Of a stretch of 64,000 nt of DNA, positions 25,385 through 32,997 are shown piece by piece. The stretch is taken from assembly GCF_003352915.1 (NCBI RefSeq), contig NZ_CP022314.1, positions 303,093-367,092 of the forward strand, read 5' to 3'. Every line of letters begins with the position of its first letter. Within the stretch, counting starts at the first letter, position 1. A program made the position numbers and the translations under genes. This DNA comes from Arthrobacter sp. PM3 (GTDB lineage Bacteria > Actinomycetota > Actinomycetes > Actinomycetales > Micrococcaceae). The notes under the pieces are model-generated. The model was not told where the DNA came from. It worked only from the letters and a program-made list of their open reading frames with translations, and made no database searches.

Positions 25385-26769
25385 CACTTCGCTCCCGGGA
25401 TCCAGCTGGTGCCGGCCAGGGGCACCCGGGCCATGGCGGAGGCTTCGATGGTCAGGGCCACCAGGTCCTCGGGTTCGAGGTTGCGCAGGTGGGACTTTCC
25501 GCAGGCCCGGGCGATGGTCTGGGCCTCCATGGTCAGGACCCTTAGGTAGTTGGCCAGGCGTCGGCCGCCCGCCACCGGATCCAGCCGTGCGGACAGTTCC
25601 GGGTCCTGCGTGGTGATGCCGGCGGGGTCGCGGCCCTCCTGGAAGTCGTCGTAGAAGCCCGCCGCCGAGCCGAGTGCGGCGTATTCGGCGGCGTAGCGGT
25701 GATCGTTGTCACCCAGGGCGATCAGCGCCGCGGTGCCGATCGCGACGGCGTCGGCGCCCAGGGCCATGGCCTTGGCGACGTCGGCGCCGGTGCGGATGCC
25801 GCCGGAGACGATCAGCTGGACTTTGCGGTGAACCCCGAGTTCCTGGAGGGCCTGGACGGCCTGCGGGATCGCGGCAAGGGTGGGGATGCCCACGTTTTCG
25901 ATGAAGACCTGCTGGGTTGCGGCGGTGCCGCCCTGCATGCCGTCCACCACCACCACATCGGCGCCGGCTTTCACGGCCAGGGCGGTGTCATAGTAGGGCC
26001 GGGAGGCGCCGATCTTGACGTAGATGGGCGTCTTCCAGTCGGTGATTTCGCGAAGTTCGCCGATCTTGATTTCGAGGTCGTCCGGGCCGGTCCAGTCCGG
26101 GTGGCGGCTGGCGGAGCGCTGGTCGATCCCGACCGGCAGGGTGCGCATGCCGGCGACGCGTTCGGTGATCTTCTGGCCCAGCAGCATGCCGCCGCCGCCG
26201 GGCTTGGCGCCTTGGCCCAGCACGATCTCGATGGCGTCGGCCTTGCGCAGGTCATCCGGGTTCATGCCGTAGCGGGAGGGCAGGTACTGATACACCAGGT
26301 GCTTGGACTGGCCTCGCTCCTCAGGCGTCATGCCGCCGTCGCCCGTGGTGGTGGAGGTCCCCACCTCGCTGGCGCCGCGGCCCAGCGCCTCCTTGGCGTT
26401 GGCGGACAGGGCGCCGAAGCTCATCCCGGCGATGGTCACCGGGGTCTGCAGGTGCAGCGGTTTGGAGGCGTGGCGGTCACCGAGGACGACGTCGGTGTCG
26501 CACTTTTCCCGGTAACCCTCCAGCGGGTAGCGGGACATGGAGGCGCCCAGGAACAGCAGGTCATCGAAGTGCGGGACCTTGCGCTTGGCGCCCCAGCCGC
26601 GGATGTCGTAGACGCCGGTGGCGGCTGCACGCTGGATGTCGGCGATGGTGGCACGGTCGAAGGTGGAGGACTCGCGCAGGCCAAGCGCAGCGATATCAGC
26701 CGCAGCAACGTTCTGTGCGGGGGCCTGCGCGGGCGCCTGGGCGGGGACGGGGATGGAGGTGATGGTCAA
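25384..26769 (-). CDS. FMN-binding glutamate synthase-like subunit (MgsC/GlxD-like)
   Basis: A 461-residue protein equal to the central FMN/Fe-S domain of glutamate synthase (GltB). Motifs: MSFGALSANAKEALGRGASE, GDGGMTPEERGQSKHLVYQY, GQGAKPGGGGMLLGQKI, VVVDGMQGGTAATQQVF and VSGGIRTGADVAKAMALGAD. In methylotrophs and rhizobia, MgsC/GlxD works with MgsA and MgsB to make N-methylglutamate from gamma-glutamylmethylamide or related compounds. The start is TTG at 26769 with AGGAGG seven bases upstream, and no nearer ATG. The N-terminus carries an Ala/Pro/Gln stretch. Confidence 0.88.
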   Translation of the reverse strand: MTITSIPVPAQAPAQAPAQNVAAADIAALGLRESSTFDRATIADIQRAAATGVYDIRGWGAKRKVPHFDDLLFLGASMSRYPLEGYREKCDTDVVLGDRHASKPLHLQTPVTIAGMSFGALSANAKEALGRGASEVGTSTTTGDGGMTPEERGQSKHLVYQYLPSRYGMNPDDLRKADAIEIVLGQGAKPGGGGMLLGQKITERVAGMRTLPVGIDQRSASRHPDWTGPDDLEIKIGELREITDWKTPIYVKIGASRPYYDTALAVKAGADVVVVDGMQGGTAATQQVFIENVGIPTLAAIPQAVQALQELGVHRKVQLIVSGGIRTGADVAKAMALGADAVAIGTAALIALGDNDHRYAAEYAALGSAAGFYDDFQEGRDPAGITTQDPELSARLDPVAGGRRLANYLRVLTMEAQTIARACGKSHLRNLEPEDLVALTIEASAMARVPLAGTSWIPGAK

Positions 26770-26778
26770 GGGGGCCTC

Positions 26779-27507
26779 CTAGTAGGCGGTCGAGTTGTCG
26801 ACGTGGAAGTGGTAAAGGTTCCTGGCTGAGCCGTAGCGCTTGAAGTCGGCCGGGTTCTCGGTCCGGCCGGCGGCGGCGAGCAGTTCCGCGAGTTCTTCGA
26901 AGTGTTCGGCCTTCAGCGGCTTTTCGATGCAGTCGGCGCCGAGGGACGCGACGGTGCCCTTGACGTAAATGCGGGCCTCGTAGATGGAGTCGCCGAGGGC
27001 GTCTCCGGCGTCACCGCAGACCACCAGTCGGCCGGCCTGGGCCATGAAGGCGGACATGTGGCCGATGTCGCCGCCCACCACAATGTCCACGCCTTTCATG
27101 GAGATCCCGCAGCGGGCTCCGGCGTTGCCGTCGATCACCACGAGTCCGCCGTGCCCGGTGGCCGCGGCCGACTGGGAAGCATCGCCCTTGACGTGCACCT
27201 TTCCGGACATGATGTTCTCCGCGAGGCCGACGCCGGCGTTGCCGGTGACGGTGACCTTGCCCTTCTGGTGCATGCCGGCCGCGTAGTAGCCGGCGTGGCC
27301 GTCGATGGTGACGGTGACGTCGGCAGTAATGCCGACGGCGAGGCTGTGCTTGCCGCCGGGGTTGGTGACCGTCCAGGCCTGGCCGTCGACGGCGTCGTGC
27401 AGTCCCTGGTTCAGTTCGCGGACGGTGCTGCCGGCGAGGTCGAGCACTGTGGTTTCGGCGTCAGCGGTGGGTGCCGTGAGGGTTTCGGGGGCTGTCAGAG
27501 TGACCAT
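26779..27507 (-). CDS. GXGXG-domain glutamate synthase-like subunit (MgsB/GlxC-like)
   Basis: A 242-residue protein corresponding to the C-terminal GXGXG beta-helix of glutamate synthase, with repeated turns such as VTVTGNAGVGLAENIMSGKV, VVIDGNAGARCGISMKGVDI and LVVCGDAGDALGDSIYEARI. In the split enzyme it is the structural subunit joining the amidotransferase and synthase parts. The ATG at 27507 overlaps the upstream amidotransferase gene by 13 bases, and the stop is nine bases from the FMN subunit, so the three subunits are translationally linked. Confidence 0.88.
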   Translation of the reverse strand: MVTLTAPETLTAPTADAETTVLDLAGSTVRELNQGLHDAVDGQAWTVTNPGGKHSLAVGITADVTVTIDGHAGYYAAGMHQKGKVTVTGNAGVGLAENIMSGKVHVKGDASQSAAATGHGGLVVIDGNAGARCGISMKGVDIVVGGDIGHMSAFMAQAGRLVVCGDAGDALGDSIYEARIYVKGTVASLGADCIEKPLKAEHFEELAELLAAAGRTENPADFKRYGSARNLYHFHVDNSTAY

Positions 27508-28403
27508 GTGTAGACCTTTCCGGGAACGGGTTCGAAGATGCGGGCGTTGTCGATGCCCGGCAGTGCGGCCAGGGCGCGGTATTCGGAGGCCATGGCCACG
27601 TAGTCGTCGGTCTCGGCGATGATGGCCGGCTTGCAGGCGATGGGGTCGCGGACCACGGCCATGCTGTCCGCGGTGGTGACAACGAGGGTGTAGAAGCCGT
27701 CCAGGACGTTGCCCAGGTTCACCAGGGCCTCTTCGAGGGTGTCGCCCTGCTGCAGCCGGGAGGCGACGTAGCGGGCGCCGACCTCGGTGTCGTTCTCGGA
27801 GTCGAAGACGACGCCCTCTCGCAAGAGGCCCCGCCGGACGGTGGCGTGGTTGGAGAAGGAGCCGTTGTGCACCAGGCAGAGGTCGTCCGCGACGGAGAAG
27901 GGGTGCGAGCCGCCGGCCGTGACGGCGGATTCGGTGGCCATCCGGGTGTGGGACAGGCCCTGGCTGCCGGCCATCGCCTCCAGCCCGTGCTCGGCGGCGA
28001 TCGCCATCGGGTGGCCCACGCTCTTCATGACGGCCACGTGCTCGCCGCGGCCGATCACCGTGGAGCCCGGCAGTGTTTCGGTGACGGCCTTCACCAGCAG
28101 GTCCGTGCCGACGGCGGCGCTCACCAGGGTGGTGTCACCCACCACCTGGACGGCCGGGGCCGCGTCGGCCGCGAGCAGGGACGCGACGGCGGCGGTGATT
28201 GCCGCCGTCGTCATGCCCTGGTCCTTGCCGAGGAGGCTGACGGTGGAGGTGCCGTCCGCGACCAGGCCGGGGGTGTTGTAGACGGCGAGGCCGGCGGAGT
28301 CCGGCCCGCGGTCCACGATCTGGCACAGCATCGAGGACAGCAGGCTGCCCATCCGGGGGTGCAGCGAGGGGTTGCGCAGCTGCAGCGCGGCGATTCCGCA
28401 CAT
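27495..28403 (-). CDS. class II glutamine amidotransferase subunit (MgsA/GlxB-like)
   Basis: A 302-residue N-terminal-nucleophile amidotransferase. It starts MCGIAALQLR, with Cys2 as the catalytic residue after Met removal, and has SHTRMATESAV and VHNGSFSNHATVR, as in GltB/PurF-type domains. It would bind the gamma-glutamyl amide and supply the amine (ammonia or methylamine) to the FMN subunit. The ATG at 28403 is fixed by Cys2. It follows the synthetase gene by 37 bases. Confidence 0.88.
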   Translation of the reverse strand: MCGIAALQLRNPSLHPRMGSLLSSMLCQIVDRGPDSAGLAVYNTPGLVADGTSTVSLLGKDQGMTTAAITAAVASLLAADAAPAVQVVGDTTLVSAAVGTDLLVKAVTETLPGSTVIGRGEHVAVMKSVGHPMAIAAEHGLEAMAGSQGLSHTRMATESAVTAGGSHPFSVADDLCLVHNGSFSNHATVRRGLLREGVVFDSENDTEVGARYVASRLQQGDTLEEALVNLGNVLDGFYTLVVTTADSMAVVRDPIACKPAIIAETDDYVAMASEYRALAALPGIDNARIFEPVPGKVYTWSL

Positions 28404-28440
28404 GGTGGTCCTTTTCTTGGTGTGGGTTGGAACAGTCGGT

Positions 28441-29841
28441 CTAGATCGAGGTGAGGTAGGTGCGGATTTCCCAGTCGCTGACCTGGTTGTGCCAGCTGAG
28501 GAATTCCTCTTCCTTGGCGTCCGCGTAGTAGGCGCCGATTTCCGCGTCGCCGCTCAGGCTGGCCAGGATCACCGGGTCCTTGCGGAGCGCTTCGACGGCG
28601 TGGAGCAGGGTGGCCGGCAGGAGGTGCGCGTCCGGTTTGGATTCCCCGGGGCCCGACGGCCGGCCGGGGTCGAGGGACTTTTCCACTCCGTCCAGGCCGG
28701 CGGCGACGGCGGTGGCGATGGCCAGGTAGGGGTTGGCGGAGCCGTCGCCGGAGCGCAGTTCGATCCGTTTGTTGTCCGGGACGCGGATCATGTGGGTGCG
28801 GTCGTTGCCGCCGAAGGAGGCCTTCCGCGGCGACCACGTGGCGCCCGAGGAGCTGGTGGTGGCGCCGGAGCGCTTGTAGGAGTTGACGGTCGGCGCCAGG
28901 AAGGCCTGCAGCGCCGGGGCATGGTCCAGGATGCCGCCGATGAACGAATAGGCGAGGCCGGACAGCCCCAGGCCGCGGCCGGCGTCGTCCGCTTCCCCGT
29001 CGCCCGGAAACAGCGGCTCGCCGCCGGACCAGAGGGAAAGATGGAAGTGGAGTCCGGTGCCGGTCCGGTCCGTGAACGGCTTGGGCATGAACGTGGCGGT
29101 CATGCCGCGCTGTTCGGCGAGGATGTTCAGGATGTAGCGCAGGGAGATGACGCGATCGGCCGTGGTCAGGGCGTCCGCGTAGTTGAAGTTCTGCTCGAAC
29201 TGGCCGGCGGCGTCCTCGTGGTCGTTGGCGTAGTTGCCCCAGCCCAGCGCGTTCATGGCCTCGGAGATGGAGGTCAGGTGGTCATACATGCGGGTGACGC
29301 CGCGGGCGTCGTAGCAGGGACGGGGCGAATCGTCGCGCGCATCGGCTGTGCTCAGGGTGCCGTCATCGTTCGTGTTGACCAGGAAGTACTCCACTTCCGC
29401 GCCGACCTTCGCCTGCATGCCCTGCGCGGCCAGCCGGGCCAGGGCGTTTTTCAGGATGACGCGCGGCGCGTACGGCCACGGCCGGCCGTTGACGTGCGGG
29501 TCGCAGTGGATGATTGCCAGTCCTTCCTTGATGAAGGGGACCGGGGTGAAGGAGGCGAGGTCCGGCACGGCGATCAGGTCCGCGTCCTGCGGCTTCTGGC
29601 CGATCAGGCCCGCGGCGTAGCCGGCGAAGCCCATGGCTCCTGCCTCGAGTTCGTCGGCGGCTTCCACCGGGACCAGCTTGGCGCAGGGCTTGCCGGTCAT
29701 GTCCACAAAGGTGGCCAGGAGGAACCGCACGTCGTGGGCCCGGGCGATGTCCGCCAGGGAAATCTGCCCGGCGTCGGCCGGCAGCGCGGCGTCTGATAGC
29801 GCTGACGCGCTGGGTACTTCAGGGGTTGCGACACTCGTCAT
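28441..29841 (-). CDS. glnT: glutamine synthetase-like enzyme, GlnT / gamma-glutamylmethylamide synthetase type
   Basis: A 466-residue glutamine-synthetase-fold enzyme of the GlnT/GmaS group. Visible are VGAEVEYFLV, GQFEQNFNYADALTTADRVI, FMPKPFTDRTGTGLHFHLSL and the conserved block NSYKRSGATTSSSGATWSPR. It joins glutamate with ammonia or an alkylamine such as methylamine using ATP. The ATG at 29841 (MTSVATPEV) has AGGACAG upstream; a TTG 18 bases earlier is possible. It is the first gene of the seven-gene operon and divergent from amtB. GmaS function is inferred from the mgs-like neighbours. Confidence 0.87.
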   Translation of the reverse strand: MTSVATPEVPSASALSDAALPADAGQISLADIARAHDVRFLLATFVDMTGKPCAKLVPVEAADELEAGAMGFAGYAAGLIGQKPQDADLIAVPDLASFTPVPFIKEGLAIIHCDPHVNGRPWPYAPRVILKNALARLAAQGMQAKVGAEVEYFLVNTNDDGTLSTADARDDSPRPCYDARGVTRMYDHLTSISEAMNALGWGNYANDHEDAAGQFEQNFNYADALTTADRVISLRYILNILAEQRGMTATFMPKPFTDRTGTGLHFHLSLWSGGEPLFPGDGEADDAGRGLGLSGLAYSFIGGILDHAPALQAFLAPTVNSYKRSGATTSSSGATWSPRKASFGGNDRTHMIRVPDNKRIELRSGDGSANPYLAIATAVAAGLDGVEKSLDPGRPSGPGESKPDAHLLPATLLHAVEALRKDPVILASLSGDAEIGAYYADAKEEEFLSWHNQVSDWEIRTYLTSI

Positions 29842-29974
29842 CGGAACTGTCCTGTCCAATTGGGGTTACCTGATGGGAAACGCTGTTGAACCACAGTAGT
29901 CAAAGTGATGTTACGGAAGTAGTGCCCGGGTGTTAAATCCGCGTGTCATGTCCCGGCGGCGAACGCAACAGAAA

Positions 29975-29990
29975 CTTAACCCGCACGAAA
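29975..29990 (+). promoter_or_regulatory. possible GlnR-like half box in amtB/glnT intergenic region
   Basis: TTAAC at 29975-29979, six bases, then GAAAC at 29986-29990 resembles the GTnAC-N6-GAAAC GlnR half box of Actinobacteria. Only one half is visible, so this is weak. The 253-base divergent gap contains no other feature that I recognise. Confidence 0.25.
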
Positions 29991-30094
29991 CCCGCAATCG
30001 TTCACTGCCATGAATCATGGTTTCATCCCATGGTTGCGTTGAGTTCCTCCGCAGCCGGCGGATGCTGACTTCCACCCCCACTGATTGGAGTTCC

Positions 30095-31384
30095 ATGAAT
30101 TCTGGAGACGTCGCCTGGATCCTCGCGGCAGGCGCCCTGCTGTGCATCATGATTCCCGGCCTTGCCCTGTTCTACGGCGGCATGGTCGGTTCCCGCAGGA
30201 TCCTGAACATGATGATGATGTGCTTTGGCGGCATGAGCATCGTCGCCGTCTTGTGGGCCGTATTCGGCTACTCCATGGTGTTCGGCAATTCCATTGGCGG
30301 CGCCGGGCTGCTCGGCGATGTCACCGAGTACTTCGGGATGGAGCAGCTGCTGGCCGAGGACCCGAACGCCCCCATCCCCGCGGCGCTGTTCGCGGCCTTC
30401 CAGCTGTTCTTTGCCGGCATCACCACGGCGATCATCGCCGGGGCCGCGGCCGGGCGCATGAAGTTCGGCGCCTGGATGACCTTCGCCGCGCTGTGGGCCA
30501 CCCTGGTCTACTTCCCGGTCGCCCACTGGGTGTTCGCGTTCAGCTCGGCGGACGGCTCCGTCACCGGCGGCTGGATCGTCAACAGCCTTAAGGCCGTTGA
30601 CTTCGCCGGCGGCACGGCCGTCCACATGAACGCCGGCGTGGCAGCCCTCGCCCTCGCCCTGGTCCTGGGTCGCAGCGCGGGCTGGCCCAAGAGCGAACAC
30701 ACCAAACCGCACAGCCGGCCGCTCGTGCTCGTCGGGGCCGGCCTCCTGTGGGCCGGCTGGTTCGGATTCAACGCCGGCTCGGCCCTCACCGCCGGCCAGT
30801 CCGCCTCCGTCGTGTTCCTGAACACCGCCGTCGCCGCCTGCGCCGGCCTCCTGGCCTGGGCCCTGGTGGAACGGATCCGGCTCGGCAGCGCCAGCAGCAT
30901 GGGCGCGGCCTCCGGCCTGATCTCAGCCTTGGTCGCCATCACGCCCGCGTGCGGGGCCGTCAGTCCGCTCGGCGCCCTGGCAATCGGCGTGATTGCCGGC
31001 GCGGTCTGCTCCCTGGCGATCGAGCTCAAGTTCCGGCTCGGCTTCGACGATTCACTCGACGTCGTCGGTGTCCACCTGGTCGGCGGCATCCTGGGAACCC
31101 TCCTGATCGGCTTCTTCGCCACCGACGCCGCCCCCAACAAGGTCAACGGACTGTTCTACGGCGGAGGATTCGAACTCCTCGGCATCCAGACGCTCGCAAC
31201 CGTGTCCGTGCTCGCGTACTCCTTCGCCGTGACCTGGGTTATCGCCAAGGTCCTGAGCGTCACCATGGGCCTGCGCGTCCATGAGGCCGATGAACTGCGC
31301 GGCATCGATATCGCCGCACACTCGGAGGCCGCGTACCTCAGCGACGAAGAACCGGTGGACCTCGGCTCCCCGAGCCGTGCTTAG
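30095..31384 (+). CDS. amtB: AmtB-type ammonium transporter
   Basis: A 429-residue membrane protein with about eleven hydrophobic segments. MIPGLALFYGGMVGSRRILN, the DFAGGTAVHMNAG motif, and GADLLW-like AGLLWAGWFGFNAGSAL identify the Amt/Mep/Rh family, which carries ammonium or methylammonium across the membrane. The ATG at 30095 follows TTGGAGTTCC; an ATG at 30062 in frame is also possible. It is divergent from the glnT/mgs-like operon, consistent with uptake of ammonium or methylamine for that pathway. No GlnK gene follows. Confidence 0.95.
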   Translation: MNSGDVAWILAAGALLCIMIPGLALFYGGMVGSRRILNMMMMCFGGMSIVAVLWAVFGYSMVFGNSIGGAGLLGDVTEYFGMEQLLAEDPNAPIPAALFAAFQLFFAGITTAIIAGAAAGRMKFGAWMTFAALWATLVYFPVAHWVFAFSSADGSVTGGWIVNSLKAVDFAGGTAVHMNAGVAALALALVLGRSAGWPKSEHTKPHSRPLVLVGAGLLWAGWFGFNAGSALTAGQSASVVFLNTAVAACAGLLAWALVERIRLGSASSMGAASGLISALVAITPACGAVSPLGALAIGVIAGAVCSLAIELKFRLGFDDSLDVVGVHLVGGILGTLLIGFFATDAAPNKVNGLFYGGGFELLGIQTLATVSVLAYSFAVTWVIAKVLSVTMGLRVHEADELRGIDIAAHSEAAYLSDEEPVDLGSPSRA

Positions 31385-31412
31385 GGCTCCGGAAGAACGC
31401 CCCCGGCCCGTC

Positions 31413-31981
31413 ATGCCGTCACACGCAATTGTCAGCGCCGGCCAGCTGCCCCGCGTCCCCTGGCGCAACGGGGCGGGCACCACCCGGGAAGTCGCCCTCT
31501 TCCCGGGTGGTGCCGGCCCGGAGGGCTTCACCTGGCGGATCAGCGTGGCCGACATCACCGGGGACGCGGACTTCTCTGCGTTCCCCGGGCGGACCGGCAC
31601 TTCCTCCTCGCCACCGGCGGCACCCTGGCCATGGACGTCAACGGCGTCCGCCGCGTTGTCTCCCGGCGCCGGCCCGAAGCATTTTCCGGCGAGGACCAGG
31701 TGAGCGTCACGACGGACCGCGGGCCTGCCACAGCGATCAACCTGATCACCAGGCGGTCCGCCTGCACCGGGTCAATGGACGTCCGGCACATCGAGGGCCC
31801 TTTCGTTCCGGACCCGGCAACCGTGGCCGTGGTCCTGCTGGACGGCACCGCCGCCACAGGCGACGGCCGTACCCTGGCGCCCCTGGACTTCCTGCTCCGC
31901 AGCCCGGGCAAGGACCCGCGCCCGGGACCGGAAACACTGCACTGCCGCGCGGCCGTAGTGGCCACCCTCCGGGTGCGGTAG
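31413..31981 (+). pseudogene. HutD/Ves family protein, broken by a one-base frameshift
   Basis: The frame from ATG 31413 gives ISAGQLP-like SAGQLPRVPWRNGAGTTREV and WRISVADITGDADFSAFPG, the N-terminal half of HutD. After FSAFPG near base 31590 the correct continuation, DRHFLLATGGTLAMDVNGVR, is two bases out of frame, consistent with loss of one base, and runs to TAG at 31979-31981. HutD is a cupin-like protein often linked to histidine use; its role is unclear. The break beside ccccggg could be a real mutation or a sequencing error. Confidence 0.8.
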
Positions 31982-32012
31982 CCCCTCCCCACCTGCCCTC
32001 TCCCCAACTGAC

Positions 32013-32058
32013 TCGCAGCAGGGGCCGTTCTGAGCCGTCAAAACGGCCCCTGCTGCGA
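32013..32058. repeat. 17-bp inverted repeat between hutD and pheA
   Basis: TCGCAGCAGGGGCCGTT at 32013-32029 is perfectly complementary to 32042-32058, with a 12-base loop. There is no T-run. It lies 32 bases after the hutD remnant and 44 before pheA on the same strand, so it may be a terminator or one of the intergenic palindrome families. Confidence 0.75.
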
Positions 32059-32101
32059 CTTACTTGGGCGGGCGGGCACCCGGCGTGAAACCATACGGAG
32101 T

Positions 32102-32959
32102 ATGGCCCAGAAGATTGCGTACCAGGGTGAGCCCGGCGCCAACTCCAATATTGCGTGCATGCAGATGTTCCCCGAACTGGAAAGCGTGCCCTGCGCCAGC
32201 TTCGAGGACGCGTTCGAACTTGTCTCCAGCGGCGACGCCGACCTCGCCATGATCCCGATCGAGAACTCCATTGCCGGCCGGGTGGCGGACATCCACGTCC
32301 TGCTCCCTGCGTCCGGGCTGCAGATCGTGGGCGAGTACTTCCTGCCGATCCACTTCGACCTCATGGGCGTCCCGGGCAGCAGCATCGAGGCCGCCACCGA
32401 GGTCCACAGCCACCTCCACGCCCTGGGCCAGTGCCGCCGCCTGATCCGCGAGGCCGGCCTCCGTCCGGTGATCGCCGGCGACACCGCCGGGTCCGCCCGG
32501 GAGGTCCGCGACTGGAACGACCCGACCAAGCTGTCCCTGGCTCCCCCGCTCGCGGCCCGGCTCTACGGGCTCGATGTGCTGGCGTCCGCCGTCGAGGACG
32601 ACCCCTCCAACACCACCCGCTTTGTGGTGCTGGCCCGGGAAACCGCACTGCCGGCCCGGGACGTCCTGCCCGGACCGGCCGTGACCAGCTTCGTGTTCCG
32701 GGTCCGGAACGTGCCGTCGGCCCTGTACAAGGCGCTGGGCGGCTTCGCCACGAACGGGGTTAACATGACCCGGCTGGAGAGCTACATGGTGGGCAACGAG
32801 TTCGCCGCCACGATGTTCATGGCCGACGTCGAGGGCCACCCCGAGGACCTGCCGCTCAGCCTGGCCCTGGAGGAGCTGGACTTCTTCACCACCGAGGTGC
32901 GGATCCTTGGCGTCTACCCTGCCGCCGGGTTCCGGTCCGGGCAGGCCGTCAACAACTGA
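32102..32959 (+). CDS. pheA: prephenate dehydratase
   Basis: The product converts prephenate to phenylpyruvate, the committed step to phenylalanine. At 285 residues it has the monofunctional actinobacterial length. The dehydratase domain (residues 1-185) has AYQGEPGANS, MIPIENSIAGRVADIH and the TRF motif in SNTTRFVVLAR; the C-terminal ACT domain (about 195-275) has GALYKAL-like SALYKALGGFATNGVNMTRL with ES, typical of phenylalanine feedback sites. The ATG at 32102 follows GAAACCATACGGAGT, a GGAG site. It stands between the broken hutD and a convergent hydroxylase gene. Confidence 0.96.
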   Translation: MAQKIAYQGEPGANSNIACMQMFPELESVPCASFEDAFELVSSGDADLAMIPIENSIAGRVADIHVLLPASGLQIVGEYFLPIHFDLMGVPGSSIEAATEVHSHLHALGQCRRLIREAGLRPVIAGDTAGSAREVRDWNDPTKLSLAPPLAARLYGLDVLASAVEDDPSNTTRFVVLARETALPARDVLPGPAVTSFVFRVRNVPSALYKALGGFATNGVNMTRLESYMVGNEFAATMFMADVEGHPEDLPLSLALEELDFFTTEVRILGVYPAAGFRSGQAVNN

Positions 32960-32997
32960 CCGCCCGCCCGGACCCTCACCGGCGCCCGGCACCGGGC

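Noticed and set aside
28404..28440. Riboswitch between glnT and mgsA-like gene
   Set aside because: Only 37 bases; it contains ordinary spacer with a ribosome site.
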